Of a stretch of 64,000 nucleotides of DNA, positions 44,289 through 53,057 are shown piece after piece; position 1 is the stretch's first letter, and every line of letters starts with the position of its first letter. Both the position numbers and the translations under genes were made by a program. Origin of the DNA: Anaerolineales bacterium (GTDB lineage: Bacteria > Chloroflexota > Anaerolineae > Anaerolineales > Villigracilaceae); contig JANWWK010000008.1 in NCBI GenBank assembly GCA_025056175.1, forward strand, positions 40,350 to 104,349, written 5' to 3'. The notes beneath the pieces are model-generated. The model did not search any database and was not told where the DNA came from. It saw nothing but the letters and a program-made list of their open reading frames with translations.

Positions 44289-45738
44289 ATTCAGCAAACC
44301 ATCGCATCGTCTGGTGCAGGAAAGATTCAGCGCGAACATACTCGCCAGAACGCAGAGCGCGGTCGGCCTGGATGAGCAAGGCCTCGATTTGGACATTCAC
44401 CGCCTCACGCGGACGGCGCAACAGGTCAGCCACAATACCCCGCCGCCGCATTTCGGAAATATCTGGCAGCCAGGCCGAGAGAAAATACGCCGAAGGGTCG
44501 TACTGCTGTTGATACTCTCGCAGCGTGTCGTAAAACGCCACCGTCAGACGCAAATCGGTGCGATGAGAATCATCCACCGGTTGAGCGCGGAGAAAGGCGA
44601 GAAAATCCGCTTCGAGCGAGTCGAGATTCCGTCCAAAGTGCTTCTGCAGGGCGGTTTCCAGCGCGGCAGATTGTGTCCCCTCCGGCACAGGGTGAATATC
44701 ACGGTAAAACGCATTAAAACGCTCCCAGCCATAGGTTTCGACCAGGTAAGCCACCAGCGCAGCGGCCTGCAAGTAACCGATTTCGTGCTGGGAGGTGTAA
44801 AACGCATCCGTCAGGTCACGCAGTGGAATGTACCAGCCCAATTCGAGCAAAGCGGCAGCGCGCGGCAGGATCGGTTCTTCCTTGTAGTGACCGCCGCTCA
44901 AGTACACGGCCAGGCCCTCCACCAGAATGGAGGGGCGTAACTCGCCTCCCTGACGTGCATCGAGCCAGTGAACCATCTCGTGATGAATGACCTGGCGAGT
45001 CGCATGGCCAGCATAGTTCTCATCGAGATACGAAACATATAACCCGTTCCAGGCAAAACCGCCATGTCCCAGCACGCGCGGCAGAAACGTGAGCGGAATC
45101 TTCTCGCCAAAAGATGCGCCCAGGCGGGCTTCTACCCGCAGCGCTTCGGCATCGGCCATCTCGGCCAGGATTTCAATATCGCGGTGCGCGTCGGTGCCGG
45201 TGATGTAGTAGATGATACAGCAATCGGACGAGAGGCTCTCCCAGCGGGCATCCGGTTCGGGAGAGGGGACTTCGGCAGCAGGACGTAAGGTGAACGTTTC
45301 CTGCCATGAAACGCCATCCGGGTGAAGCGTCAGCGTCAGTGTGTGCGGCCCGGCTTCCAATCCAGCAGTGTTCCACGCCCAAAAGAACGTGGCCTGCGTA
45401 CGTCCACCGATTCCAAACGGTGCAAAGGGTTGAACGCCAAGCGATTGTCCCGCCACCTGAATTTCGACCGATTTTTCGCGCACATCGAAGCCCTGCGGCG
45501 GCACGACCTCAAAACTGACCTGGTCGCCCACATAGAGCGGCCCGTCGGGGTGCGTGCGAATACCAAATTCCTGGACGGGCGTGGGCGCAGGAACAGGCGT
45601 TTCAGCAGGGGGTGGCGCGCCCGGCGACGGACTGGCGGTTGGAACAGCAGGAAGGGCAGTTGGCAGCGAAGAAATCGGCCCACAGGCAAGCAGCAATACC
45701 AGTAAAAAGCAAATCAAGAGAAAGCAATGGTTTTTCAT
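44287..45738 (-). CDS. Lipoprotein with gluzincin-type metallopeptidase domain
   Basis: A 483-aa lipoprotein. Signal and lipobox end at C19, followed by a Pro/Thr/Ala-rich linker (about 24-55), a beta-rich domain (about 60-155) and a peptidase domain. The zinc motif is HEMVH at 253-257 with a probable third ligand at E274 (VEGLAVYLSG), the gluzincin arrangement seen in M1/M61-like and related families. A helical C-terminal region follows. It is probably a surface protease. It diverges from the PreP-type peptidase gene, with a hairpin in the spacer. Confidence 0.72.
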   Translation of the reverse strand: MKNHCFLLICFLLVLLLACGPISSLPTALPAVPTASPSPGAPPPAETPVPAPTPVQEFGIRTHPDGPLYVGDQVSFEVVPPQGFDVREKSVEIQVAGQSLGVQPFAPFGIGGRTQATFFWAWNTAGLEAGPHTLTLTLHPDGVSWQETFTLRPAAEVPSPEPDARWESLSSDCCIIYYITGTDAHRDIEILAEMADAEALRVEARLGASFGEKIPLTFLPRVLGHGGFAWNGLYVSYLDENYAGHATRQVIHHEMVHWLDARQGGELRPSILVEGLAVYLSGGHYKEEPILPRAAALLELGWYIPLRDLTDAFYTSQHEIGYLQAAALVAYLVETYGWERFNAFYRDIHPVPEGTQSAALETALQKHFGRNLDSLEADFLAFLRAQPVDDSHRTDLRLTVAFYDTLREYQQQYDPSAYFLSAWLPDISEMRRRGIVADLLRRPREAVNVQIEALLIQADRALRSGEYVRAESFLHQTMRWFAE

Positions 45739-45773
45739 AGGTCGCTCGCTTAAAAGTTAACGGTGACTGAGGT

Positions 45774-45806
45774 GGTTTTCTCTGGTAAACTTTTCAAGAG
45801 AAGACC
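45774..45806. other. Inverted repeat between divergent peptidase genes
   Basis: GGTTTTCTCT (45774-45783) and AGAGAAGACC (45797-45806) pair over 10 bp with one G-T wobble and a 13-nt loop. It may be an operator or a leader hairpin for one of the two genes. Confidence 0.35.
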
Positions 45807-45868
45807 ATTTTACACACTTCCAGGTCGTTGATAAAACGTTTCGGCTCATCTCGTATCAGGAGTTTGTC

Positions 45869-48790
45869 ATGCCCTTCACTCTCCTTCAAGAACGCTCCAT
45901 CCCCGAAATCGCCTCCACCGCCCGGCTGTACCGACACGAAAAAAGCGGCGCCCGGTTGCTCTCGGTCACCAACAGTGACGAAAACAAAGTCTTTGGTATC
46001 ACCTTCCGCACGCCGCCGCGCACCTCCAACGGCATCGCGCACATCATGGAACACTCCGTCTTATGCGGCTCGCGCAAATATCCGGTCAAAGAGCCGTTCA
46101 TCGAACTTGCCAAAAGTTCGCTCAACACCTTCCTGAACGCGATGACCTATCCCGATAAAACCTGCTACCCGGTGGCCAGTACCAACCTGAAGGATTTCTA
46201 TAACCTGGTAGATGTCTATCTCGACGCGGTGCTGTACCCGCTCATCCCAGAGCGCACGCTCCAGCAGGAAGGCTGGCATTACGAAATTGAACACCCCGAC
46301 GAGCCTCTCACCTTCAAAGGCGTGGTTTTCAACGAAATGAAAGGGGCGCTCTCCTCGCCAGATGACCTGCTCGGCGAACTCTCCCAGCAGTCGCTCTACC
46401 CCGATACGCCCTACGGCATCAACTCCGGCGGTGACCCGGCCGTCATCCCCGATTTAACCTACGAAGAATTCAAAGCCTTTCACGAAACCTATTACCATCC
46501 ATCTAACGCGTATATCTACTTCTACGGAGATGACCCCGAAGAAGAACGCCTGCGCCTGCTCGATGCCTGGCTGGAGGCCTTCGAGCAGAAGGAGGTCCAA
46601 TCGAGTCTCCCGCTCCAGCCGGTTTGGGATGCACCTCGGCGGATAACTCACCCCTACGATTCGGGCGATTCGCCAGACGCCAAAGCCTACATCACCGTCA
46701 ACTGGCTGATGCCCGAAAGTACGGATATGCAGACCGTGCTGGCAATTGAAGTTCTCAGTCACATCTTGCTTTCAACCCAGGCCTCGCCGCTCAAAAAAGC
46801 GTTGCAAGAGAGCGGATTGGGCGAAAGCGTCACCGGCGGATACCAGGCCGACCTGCGGCAGGGGTATTTCTCCGCCGGCATGAAAGGAGTGCGCCCCGAA
46901 AACCTGGACAGGGTCGAAGAACTCATCTACACCACCCTGCAAAAACTGGCCGAGGAGGGCCTCGACCCGGAAACGGTCGCCGCCTCGCTCAACACCATCG
47001 AATTCTCTCTGCGTGAGCAGAACACCGGGTCTTTCCCGCGCGGATTGTTCATGATGTTGAACGCCCTCACCCCCTGGCTGCATGGTGGCGACCCGTTCAA
47101 CGGACTGGCTTTTGAGGCCCCGCTTCAGGCCGTCAAACACCAGCCGCAAGGCTATTTTGAGAGCCTGATTCGCCGCCACCTGCTCGAAAACCCTCACCGC
47201 ACCACCGTTCACCTGGTACCCGACCCGGAAGAAGGCAAACGCCGCGCTGCCGCCGAAGCCGCCCGCCTGGAAGCTGCCAAAGCCGCCCTCACACCAGAGC
47301 AAATTCAAGCCCTGATGGAGAACGTGGCTGCGCTGAAGAAACACCAGGAAACCCCCGACAGCCCCGAAGCCCTCGCCACCATCCCGGCCCTCACGCTTCA
47401 GGATATTGAACGCAACATCAAAACCATCCCTGTCGAAATCGGCGAAATGCAGGGCGTCCCCGTGCTGACCCACAACCTGCATACCAACGGCATCCTGTAC
47501 CTCGACCTAGGCTTCGACCTGCGTCCCTTCCTGCCGAATGCAGAAAACAACAATGCAGAACTCTTACCCCTCCTGGGCCTGATGGGGCGGTTACTGCTCC
47601 ACATGGGAACGCAAACACAAGATTATGTGACCCTCAGCCAGCGAATTGGCAAACACACTGGCGGAATCCGATACAGCAAGCTCTTTTCCAACAACCGTGA
47701 AACACGTCAGCCGGTCCTTTACTTCTTCCTGCGCAGCAAAGCCATCCCCGAAAAAGCAGCGGAACTCTTCGCCATCTTGCAGGACGTGTTGTTAACGGCC
47801 AAACTCGATAACCGCGAGCGCTTCAAGCAAATTGTGCTGGAAGAAAAAGCCCATGCCGAAACCATGCTCATCCCCGCCGGACACATGGTCGTTGAAAGTC
47901 GTCTTTCTGCGCGCTTCAACCTGGCCGATTGGGCCAAAGAGCAAATCAACGGCCTGGAAAACCTCTTCTTCCTGCGCCGCCTGCTCGAAGAAATCGAAAC
48001 AAACTGGGAAGCCGTGCTGGCCAGACTGGAAGCCGCCCGCCAGTTGCTCATCAACCGCGCCGGCATGGTGGTCAACGTCACCACCGATGCCGCTACGTAT
48101 TCCACCGTCAAAGCCGGGTTGGAAAATCTGTTGACCCATTTACCGCTTCAGCCGTTATCCAACTTCACGGTGCAGCCGGAAAAGTCAATAGATGGAAAGC
48201 GAGCAAACGAAGGCCTCACCATCCCGGCGCAGGTCAACTACGTCGGCAAAGGTGCCAACCTGTACGATTTGGGCTATCAACCACATGGTTCGGTGAACGT
48301 CATCCGCAACTACCTGGGCACCACCTGGCTGTGGGATAAAATCCGCGTGCAGGGCGGGGCCTACGGCGGTTTCAGCACCTTTGATAGAAGTTCGGGCTTC
48401 TTTGCTTACCTGTCTTACCGCGACCCCAACCTGCTCGCCACCCTGCAAAATTACGATGCCACCCCTCAGTTCCTGCGTTCTTTGGAACTGACGGAGAGCG
48501 AACTCACCCGCGCCATCATCGGCACCATCGGAGAACTCGATTCCTATCAACTCCCCGATGCCAAAGGCTGGTCGAGCATGATACGCTATCTGACCAGTTA
48601 CACGGATGAACAACGCCAGAAAAACCGCGATGAAGTGCTGGGCACCACAGTGGCTGACTTTCGGCGCTTTGCCGATGTGCTGGAACAGGTAGCCCAAAAA
48701 GGCGAGGTGGTGGTGTTGGGCGCAGCAGAAGCCATCGAAAAAGCCAACAAAGAAAAGAAAGGCTTCCTGGAAGTGAAAAAAGTGCTATAG
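45869..48790 (+). CDS. PreP-type M16C zinc peptidase
   Basis: A 973-aa protein with the length and layout of presequence protease/Cym1 peptidases: two M16 halves joined by a helical hairpin. The inverted zinc motif HxxEH is HIMEH at 58-62, and GVVFNEMKGALSSPDD carries the distal Glu and the conserved substrate-clamp region. Such enzymes degrade peptides up to about 65 residues inside a closed chamber. There is no signal peptide, so it should act in the cytoplasm. AGGAG precedes the ATG. Confidence 0.9.
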   Translation: MPFTLLQERSIPEIASTARLYRHEKSGARLLSVTNSDENKVFGITFRTPPRTSNGIAHIMEHSVLCGSRKYPVKEPFIELAKSSLNTFLNAMTYPDKTCYPVASTNLKDFYNLVDVYLDAVLYPLIPERTLQQEGWHYEIEHPDEPLTFKGVVFNEMKGALSSPDDLLGELSQQSLYPDTPYGINSGGDPAVIPDLTYEEFKAFHETYYHPSNAYIYFYGDDPEEERLRLLDAWLEAFEQKEVQSSLPLQPVWDAPRRITHPYDSGDSPDAKAYITVNWLMPESTDMQTVLAIEVLSHILLSTQASPLKKALQESGLGESVTGGYQADLRQGYFSAGMKGVRPENLDRVEELIYTTLQKLAEEGLDPETVAASLNTIEFSLREQNTGSFPRGLFMMLNALTPWLHGGDPFNGLAFEAPLQAVKHQPQGYFESLIRRHLLENPHRTTVHLVPDPEEGKRRAAAEAARLEAAKAALTPEQIQALMENVAALKKHQETPDSPEALATIPALTLQDIERNIKTIPVEIGEMQGVPVLTHNLHTNGILYLDLGFDLRPFLPNAENNNAELLPLLGLMGRLLLHMGTQTQDYVTLSQRIGKHTGGIRYSKLFSNNRETRQPVLYFFLRSKAIPEKAAELFAILQDVLLTAKLDNRERFKQIVLEEKAHAETMLIPAGHMVVESRLSARFNLADWAKEQINGLENLFFLRRLLEEIETNWEAVLARLEAARQLLINRAGMVVNVTTDAATYSTVKAGLENLLTHLPLQPLSNFTVQPEKSIDGKRANEGLTIPAQVNYVGKGANLYDLGYQPHGSVNVIRNYLGTTWLWDKIRVQGGAYGGFSTFDRSSGFFAYLSYRDPNLLATLQNYDATPQFLRSLELTESELTRAIIGTIGELDSYQLPDAKGWSSMIRYLTSYTDEQRQKNRDEVLGTTVADFRRFADVLEQVAQKGEVVVLGAAEAIEKANKEKKGFLEVKKVL

Positions 48791-48821
48791 TTATGAAAGT
48801 ATGACTTTCAGGAGAAACCAG

Positions 48822-49094
48822 ATGGCGATAGGCGTGCGAGTCCAGGAAAAAGGGCAAATTACCATCCCTACCAAAATCCGTCGCAAGTTAAACCTGCGCA
48901 AAGGCGACCTGGTGATTTTCACAGAAACCAGCGAAGGCGTGCTGATTCAGCCAGCCGAGATACTCTCGCAGGCTGAACTGCGCAAGAAACTGGCCGAGGA
49001 AATTGGCGGGCTGCGTTCCCGCTTTGGCCAGATGTCAGACAAAGAAATAGAAACCCTGGTAACAGATGCCATCCGTGGCGCAAGAGAGAAATGA
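48822..49094 (+). CDS. SpoVT-AbrB-fold protein, antitoxin-like
   Basis: A 90-aa protein with an N-terminal AbrB/MazE-type DNA-binding fold (GVRVQEKGQITIPTKIRRKL, then LRKGDLVIF) and a helical C-terminal half (AEILSQAELRKKLAEEIGG) like that of VapB- or PrlF-type antitoxins. AGGAGA precedes the ATG at 48822. No toxin gene (PIN or MazF type) lies next to it, so it is either an orphan regulator or its partner is elsewhere. Confidence 0.8.
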   Translation: MAIGVRVQEKGQITIPTKIRRKLNLRKGDLVIFTETSEGVLIQPAEILSQAELRKKLAEEIGGLRSRFGQMSDKEIETLVTDAIRGAREK

Positions 49095-49171
49095 TTCGGG
49101 CTGTTTGTCAGTCTAGGTGCATTTCTTGATTGGCTCCAACGCTCCAGACATGAAAACGAAGAGGATGACCG

Positions 49172-51391
49172 ATGACTACAATCATTGGAACCGCCGTCCC
49201 GCGGATTGATGCCTACGGCAAAGTGACCGGCCAGACCGAGTATTCGGGCGACCTGGTGATGCCGGGCATGTTGCACGCCAAAATTTTATTTGCCGGACGA
49301 CCACATGCCCGCATCTTGAGCATAGATACCTCCGCTGCCGAAGCCCTGCCCGGAGTGGTCGCCATCTTCACCGCCAAAGACGTGCCAGTCAACGAATATG
49401 GGCTGCAAATCAACGACCAGCCGGTGCTGTGCGGGCCAAATTCCCCTCTCCCCGCGGGAGAGGGGACAGGGGTGAGGGCTGACATCGTCCGCTTTGTGGG
49501 CGACCAGGTGGCCTTGATTGTGGCCGAAACAGAAGCAATTGCCGACCAGGCGCGCAAACTCATCCGCGTTGAATACGAAGATTTGCCCGTTCTTACCGAC
49601 CCCGAAGAAGCCATGAAGCCGGGCGCCTTCCTCATCCACCCGGAACGGGGAACGAGCAACATCTGCGTTCACGACAAAATCCGCAAAGGCGATGTGGAAA
49701 AAGGCTTTGCCGAAGCCGATGTCATCGTCGAAGCAGAGTACCGCGTGCCGATGCAGGAACACGCCTATCTCCAACCGGAGGCCGGACTGGCATATGTGGA
49801 CGAAAATGGCCTGCTGACGGTCAAAGCCGCCGGACAGTGGACTCACGTAGACCGCAAGCAAATTGCCCATGCACTCGCTTTGCCCGAAGAACAGGTGCGC
49901 GTACAGTATCCGGCCATTGGCGGAGCATTCGGCGGCCGGGAAGATATGTCCATACAAATCGTCATCGCTCTGGCCGCCTGGAAACTCAAGCGCCCCGTCA
50001 AAATCATCTGGAGCCGGCAGGAATCCATCATCGGCCACGCCAAACGCCATGCTATGGTCATCCGCGCCAAATGGGGCGCACGCAAAGACGGCAAACTCAC
50101 TGCCGCCAGGAACCTGTTCATTGCCGATGGCGGCGCATACATGTACACCACCAACAAAGTGCTGGGCAACTCCACCATCACCGAAAGCGGACCGTATTTC
50201 ATCCCCAATATCGAAGGCGATGTCATCGGCGTTTACACCAACAACGTCCCGGCCGCAGCCTTTCGAGGTTTCGGCGCCCCACAGGCTGCCTTTATGGCTG
50301 AAAGCCAGATGAACAAACTGGCCGAAAAACTGGGTATGGACCCGGTCGAAATCCGCCGCATCAACGCGCTGAAAGAGACCGACACGATGGCCGTCGGCAC
50401 GTTACCCCCTAACAAACCGACCGTGCTGGAGGTAATAGAAGCAGCAGCGGAAAAGTTTGGGTGGGAGCAGGGGGCAGTAAGCAGGAATCAGGGATCAGTG
50501 AACAGTCATCGAGCAGCGGTCAAGCGAGGGCGGGGATTTGCCGCCGGGTTCAAAAACATCGGCTTCAGTTTTGGCTACAAGGAAAACTGCTGGGCGCGGG
50601 TCGAAATTCATGGCCAGGCCGAAATCGAAGCAGTCACCGTCTGGTGCGCGGCGGCAGAAGTTGGGCAGGGCAACCACACCATCCTGGCGCAAATCGCCGC
50701 TGAAGTGACCGGGGTGCCGCTCAGCAGGGTCAACCTGCTGACAATGGACACCCTGAACATGGGCAATGCCGGGTCGGCTTCGGCCTCACGGTTGACAGTC
50801 ATGTCGGGCAACGCCGTCAAAGGCGCTGCCGAAAGCGCCCTGGAAAAGTGGAAAAACGAAGAACGCCCTGCCGTTGCAGAATATACCTACCTGGCCCCCC
50901 CTACCACCCCCCTGGACCCGGAAACCGGCTATTGCACGCCCAACTTCCTGTATGCCTACGCCGCCCAGGCCGTAGAAGTCGAAGTAGATACCGAAACCGG
51001 CCATGTGCGGCTGCTGCGAGTCGTTTCAGCGCATGATGTGGGCAAAGCCATCAACCCCGACCTGGTCGTTGGGCAAATCGAAGGCGGAATCGTCCAGGCG
51101 CAAGGCTACGTCATCCAGGAAAATTTCATCACGCGCGGCGGATACGTCCTGACCGACCAGCTCAGCACCTATCTCATCCCCACCATTTGGGACATCCCGG
51201 CGAAAGTCGAATCGGTACTGGTCGAAATTCCGGCAGAAATTGGCCCCTGGGGTGCCAAAGGCGTGGGCGAACTCCCCTACCTGCCTCTGGCACCGGCCAT
51301 CACCGCCGCCATTCACGATGCCACCGGCGTGTGGATTGACCAGTTCCCTCTCACCCCTGAGCGCGTCCTGCGCGCGTTGGGCAAACTCTAA
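49172..51391 (+). CDS. Xanthine dehydrogenase-family molybdopterin-binding subunit with repeat insertions
   Basis: A 739-aa large subunit of the xanthine oxidase family (XdhA/CoxL type). Motifs of the Mo-cofactor site are intact: GGAFGGRED, AFRGFGAPQ, VGQGNHT and the catalytic E700 in GAKGVGE. The usual FAD and 2Fe-2S subunits are not encoded nearby. Two stretches look foreign: residues 91-102 (SPLPAGEGTGVR) are the translation of a palindromic repeat and about 431-445 (GAVSRNQGSVNS region) are translated heptamer repeats, yet the frame is open throughout. GAGG precedes the ATG. Substrate unknown. Confidence 0.85.
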   Translation: MTTIIGTAVPRIDAYGKVTGQTEYSGDLVMPGMLHAKILFAGRPHARILSIDTSAAEALPGVVAIFTAKDVPVNEYGLQINDQPVLCGPNSPLPAGEGTGVRADIVRFVGDQVALIVAETEAIADQARKLIRVEYEDLPVLTDPEEAMKPGAFLIHPERGTSNICVHDKIRKGDVEKGFAEADVIVEAEYRVPMQEHAYLQPEAGLAYVDENGLLTVKAAGQWTHVDRKQIAHALALPEEQVRVQYPAIGGAFGGREDMSIQIVIALAAWKLKRPVKIIWSRQESIIGHAKRHAMVIRAKWGARKDGKLTAARNLFIADGGAYMYTTNKVLGNSTITESGPYFIPNIEGDVIGVYTNNVPAAAFRGFGAPQAAFMAESQMNKLAEKLGMDPVEIRRINALKETDTMAVGTLPPNKPTVLEVIEAAAEKFGWEQGAVSRNQGSVNSHRAAVKRGRGFAAGFKNIGFSFGYKENCWARVEIHGQAEIEAVTVWCAAAEVGQGNHTILAQIAAEVTGVPLSRVNLLTMDTLNMGNAGSASASRLTVMSGNAVKGAAESALEKWKNEERPAVAEYTYLAPPTTPLDPETGYCTPNFLYAYAAQAVEVEVDTETGHVRLLRVVSAHDVGKAINPDLVVGQIEGGIVQAQGYVIQENFITRGGYVLTDQLSTYLIPTIWDIPAKVESVLVEIPAEIGPWGAKGVGELPYLPLAPAITAAIHDATGVWIDQFPLTPERVLRALGKL
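49442..49477 (+). repeat. G/C-rich palindromic repeat inside the molybdenum hydroxylase gene
   Basis: TCCCCTCTCCCCGCGGGAG followed by AGGGGACAGGGGTGAGG: 36 bases, exactly 12 codons in frame. The same element in the reverse orientation is intergenic at 34600-34637. Confidence 0.8.
50464..50505 (+). repeat. Six tandem heptamers ending in CAG, inside the molybdenum hydroxylase gene
   Basis: GGAGCAG, GGGGCAG, TAAGCAG, GAATCAG, GGATCAG and TGAACAG follow without gaps: 42 bases, a multiple of three, so the frame is kept. Confidence 0.8.
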
Positions 51392-51447
51392 CCATCCAAA
51401 CAGCAGGAAAATTTCATGACAAATATCATTATCAATGCGTTAACCGG

Positions 51448-51476
51448 TTGACTTCCTGCTCAATTCGTCATATACT
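51448..51476 (+). promoter_or_regulatory. Strong promoter upstream of the mini-ORF/SWIM gene
   Basis: TTGACT (51448-51453), 17-bp spacer, TATACT (51471-51476). Predicted transcription start near 51483, about 110 nt before the SWIM gene and just ahead of a mini-ORF and a terminator hairpin. Confidence 0.75.
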
Positions 51477-51496
51477 CTCTGCAAGGTGAAATGACT

Positions 51497-51535
51497 ATGC
51501 CTGGATTTACAAACATTTCCCGCGCAGACCACTGA
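51497..51535 (+). CDS. Putative 12-aa leader peptide
   Basis: AAGGTG (51483-51488) lies eight bases before ATG 51497, which opens a frame for MPGFTNISRADH; an ATG six bases earlier would add MT. The stop codon touches the first base of the terminator stem at 51535, so a ribosome ending here would cover part of the hairpin. This is the layout of a translation-coupled attenuator, but a stable small RNA is equally possible. Confidence 0.4.
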   Translation: MPGFTNISRADH

Positions 51536-51564
51536 AAGGCACGCTGTTCCCGCGTGCCTTTTTC
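51535..51564 (+). terminator. Intrinsic terminator/attenuator ahead of the SWIM gene
   Basis: AAAGGCACGC (51535-51544) pairs with GCGTGCCTTT (51552-51561) over 10 bp, loop TGTTCCC, followed by TTC. It sits between the promoter at 51448 and the gene at 51594. Confidence 0.8.
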
Positions 51565-51593
51565 ATTTCCCTACCAGAAAAGGAGAAATAACC

Positions 51594-51836
51594 ATGAACT
51601 ACAGCCTGATTGGAAAAATCGAAAAAGCCAAACGCTACGCAGAAGAACGGCATCGCTTCACCTTCCACAAATTTGAAGTCACCTTCCGCGGCGATAACAA
51701 CAACCACCATGTCACCTTCGATAACGGTAAATTCACCTGTGACTGCGAATTCTTCATTGCAAATGGACGCTGCGCCCATACCATGGCACTTGAACACCTG
51801 CTCAAAGATATGCTCCCGGAAATCCAATACGCTTGA
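51594..51836 (+). CDS. Small SWIM zinc-finger protein
   Basis: An 80-aa protein whose C-terminal half is a SWIM zinc finger, pattern CxCx(n)CxH: CDCEFFIANGRCAHTMALEH. SWIM fingers bind DNA or protein partners. The N-terminal half is basic and aromatic (RFTFHKFEVTFRGDNNNHHV). AAAAGGAG precedes the ATG. In bacteria SWIM domains usually belong to large helicases or SWIM-only partner proteins; here the domain stands alone. Its transcription must pass the upstream terminator. Confidence 0.78.
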   Translation: MNYSLIGKIEKAKRYAEERHRFTFHKFEVTFRGDNNNHHVTFDNGKFTCDCEFFIANGRCAHTMALEHLLKDMLPEIQYA

Positions 51837-51921
51837 AGGTACAACCGAATAAAAACGCAAACAGCCCGCAGCCAGCCTGCGGGCTGAATGTTTCCTTGGC
51901 GCTCCCGCCTGCATTTTCGAG

Positions 51922-51927
51922 TACAAT
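51922..51927 (+). promoter_or_regulatory. -10 box implying a leaderless transcript for the L,D-transpeptidase
   Basis: TACAAT ends six bases before the ATG at 51934, which places the expected transcription start at the start codon itself. No Shine-Dalgarno is present. Confidence 0.5.
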
Positions 51928-51933
51928 ACTCCC

Positions 51934-52998
51934 ATGTCTTCCCGCTTCACCCGCCGCGACTTCCTGAAACTCGCCGGTCTTTCGCTGGCAGGGATGGCTT
52001 TCTCACCCTACCTGCCGCCAGACCTGGAATTTCCGCAAGGGATGCTGGTGCGAGTCGCCACCACACAGGTCAGCATCCACAAACGTCCCGATGATCAGAG
52101 CGCCATCGTCGGACAAGTTTACCGAGACGAAATTCTCAACGTTTACGAAGAAATCAACTCCGGCACCCCTGGGTACAACCCCATCTGGTATCGCGTATGG
52201 GGCGGCTACGTCCACCGCGCGCGTATGCAAAAAGTCGAATACATCTACAACCAACCCACCCTGCCCATCCGCGAAAGCGGACAACTGGCCGAAGTCACCG
52301 TTCCCTACACGCAAGTCATGCGCCGCATCGGACAGCGTTGGACGCCGCTCTACCGTCTGTACTATACCTCCGTGCATTGGGTCGTTGGCCTGGACGAAGG
52401 CCCCGACGGCCAGCCCTGGTACCGTCTCTTCGATGAACTGCTCGACATCACCTACCACGCCCCCGCTGCCCATTTCCGCCTCATCCCCGACGAAGAACTC
52501 ACCCCCCTCTCACCCGAAATCCCCTTCGCCGAAAAGCGCATCGAAGTCAACCTGACGAATCAGACGCTTACCTGCTTCGAAGGCGAACGCACCGTCTTCC
52601 AGACCATCATCTCCTCTGGACGCCTGAACAGCCAGCCCGGCTCCAACGGCATCCCCACCCGCACCCCGGTCGGCAAAGCGCGCGTGCTCGTCAAAATGCC
52701 CTCCAAACACATGGGAAATGGCAACCTGGCCGCCGACATCGAAGCCTACGAACTGCCCGGTGTGGCCTGGTCCACCTTTTTTAAGTACGAACATCTGCCC
52801 TTCCAGGGACACGCCTTCCACGGCACCTACTGGCACGACAACTTCGGCGTGCCGATGAGCAGTGGCTGCATCAACATGCGCACCGACGAAGCCAAATGGC
52901 TTTTCCGCTGGTGTCTGCCCGCCGCCCCCGCCGAAGAAATTCACCCCCTCACACTGGACAAAAAAGGCTACGGCACACCGGTTCTGGTCACTTCATAA
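51934..52998 (+). CDS. Tat-exported L,D-transpeptidase (YkuD domain)
   Basis: A 354-aa protein. The Tat signal reads RRDFLKLAGLSLAGMAF near the N-terminus. Residues about 30-110 look like an SH3-type domain (VATTQVSIHKRPDDQSAIVG), and about 205-345 form a YkuD catalytic domain. The catalytic cysteine is C312 in MSSGCINM, with the conserved His in GHAFHGTYWH; the usual SHGC is SSGC here. L,D-transpeptidases cross-link or modify peptidoglycan. The start follows a TACAAT box by six bases, suggesting a leaderless mRNA. Confidence 0.85.
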   Translation: MSSRFTRRDFLKLAGLSLAGMAFSPYLPPDLEFPQGMLVRVATTQVSIHKRPDDQSAIVGQVYRDEILNVYEEINSGTPGYNPIWYRVWGGYVHRARMQKVEYIYNQPTLPIRESGQLAEVTVPYTQVMRRIGQRWTPLYRLYYTSVHWVVGLDEGPDGQPWYRLFDELLDITYHAPAAHFRLIPDEELTPLSPEIPFAEKRIEVNLTNQTLTCFEGERTVFQTIISSGRLNSQPGSNGIPTRTPVGKARVLVKMPSKHMGNGNLAADIEAYELPGVAWSTFFKYEHLPFQGHAFHGTYWHDNFGVPMSSGCINMRTDEAKWLFRWCLPAAPAEEIHPLTLDKKGYGTPVLVTS

Positions 52999-53057
52999 TT
53001 GCTTTCGGATGTCCTGACCGAACGACCGCCAGCCACCCACCGCATTCTCCTGCCCCC

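Noticed and set aside
48822..49171. Toxin-antitoxin pair around the AbrB-fold gene
   Set aside because: Neither side encodes a PIN, MazF or RelE-like toxin; the upstream gene is a PreP peptidase and the downstream one a molybdenum hydroxylase.
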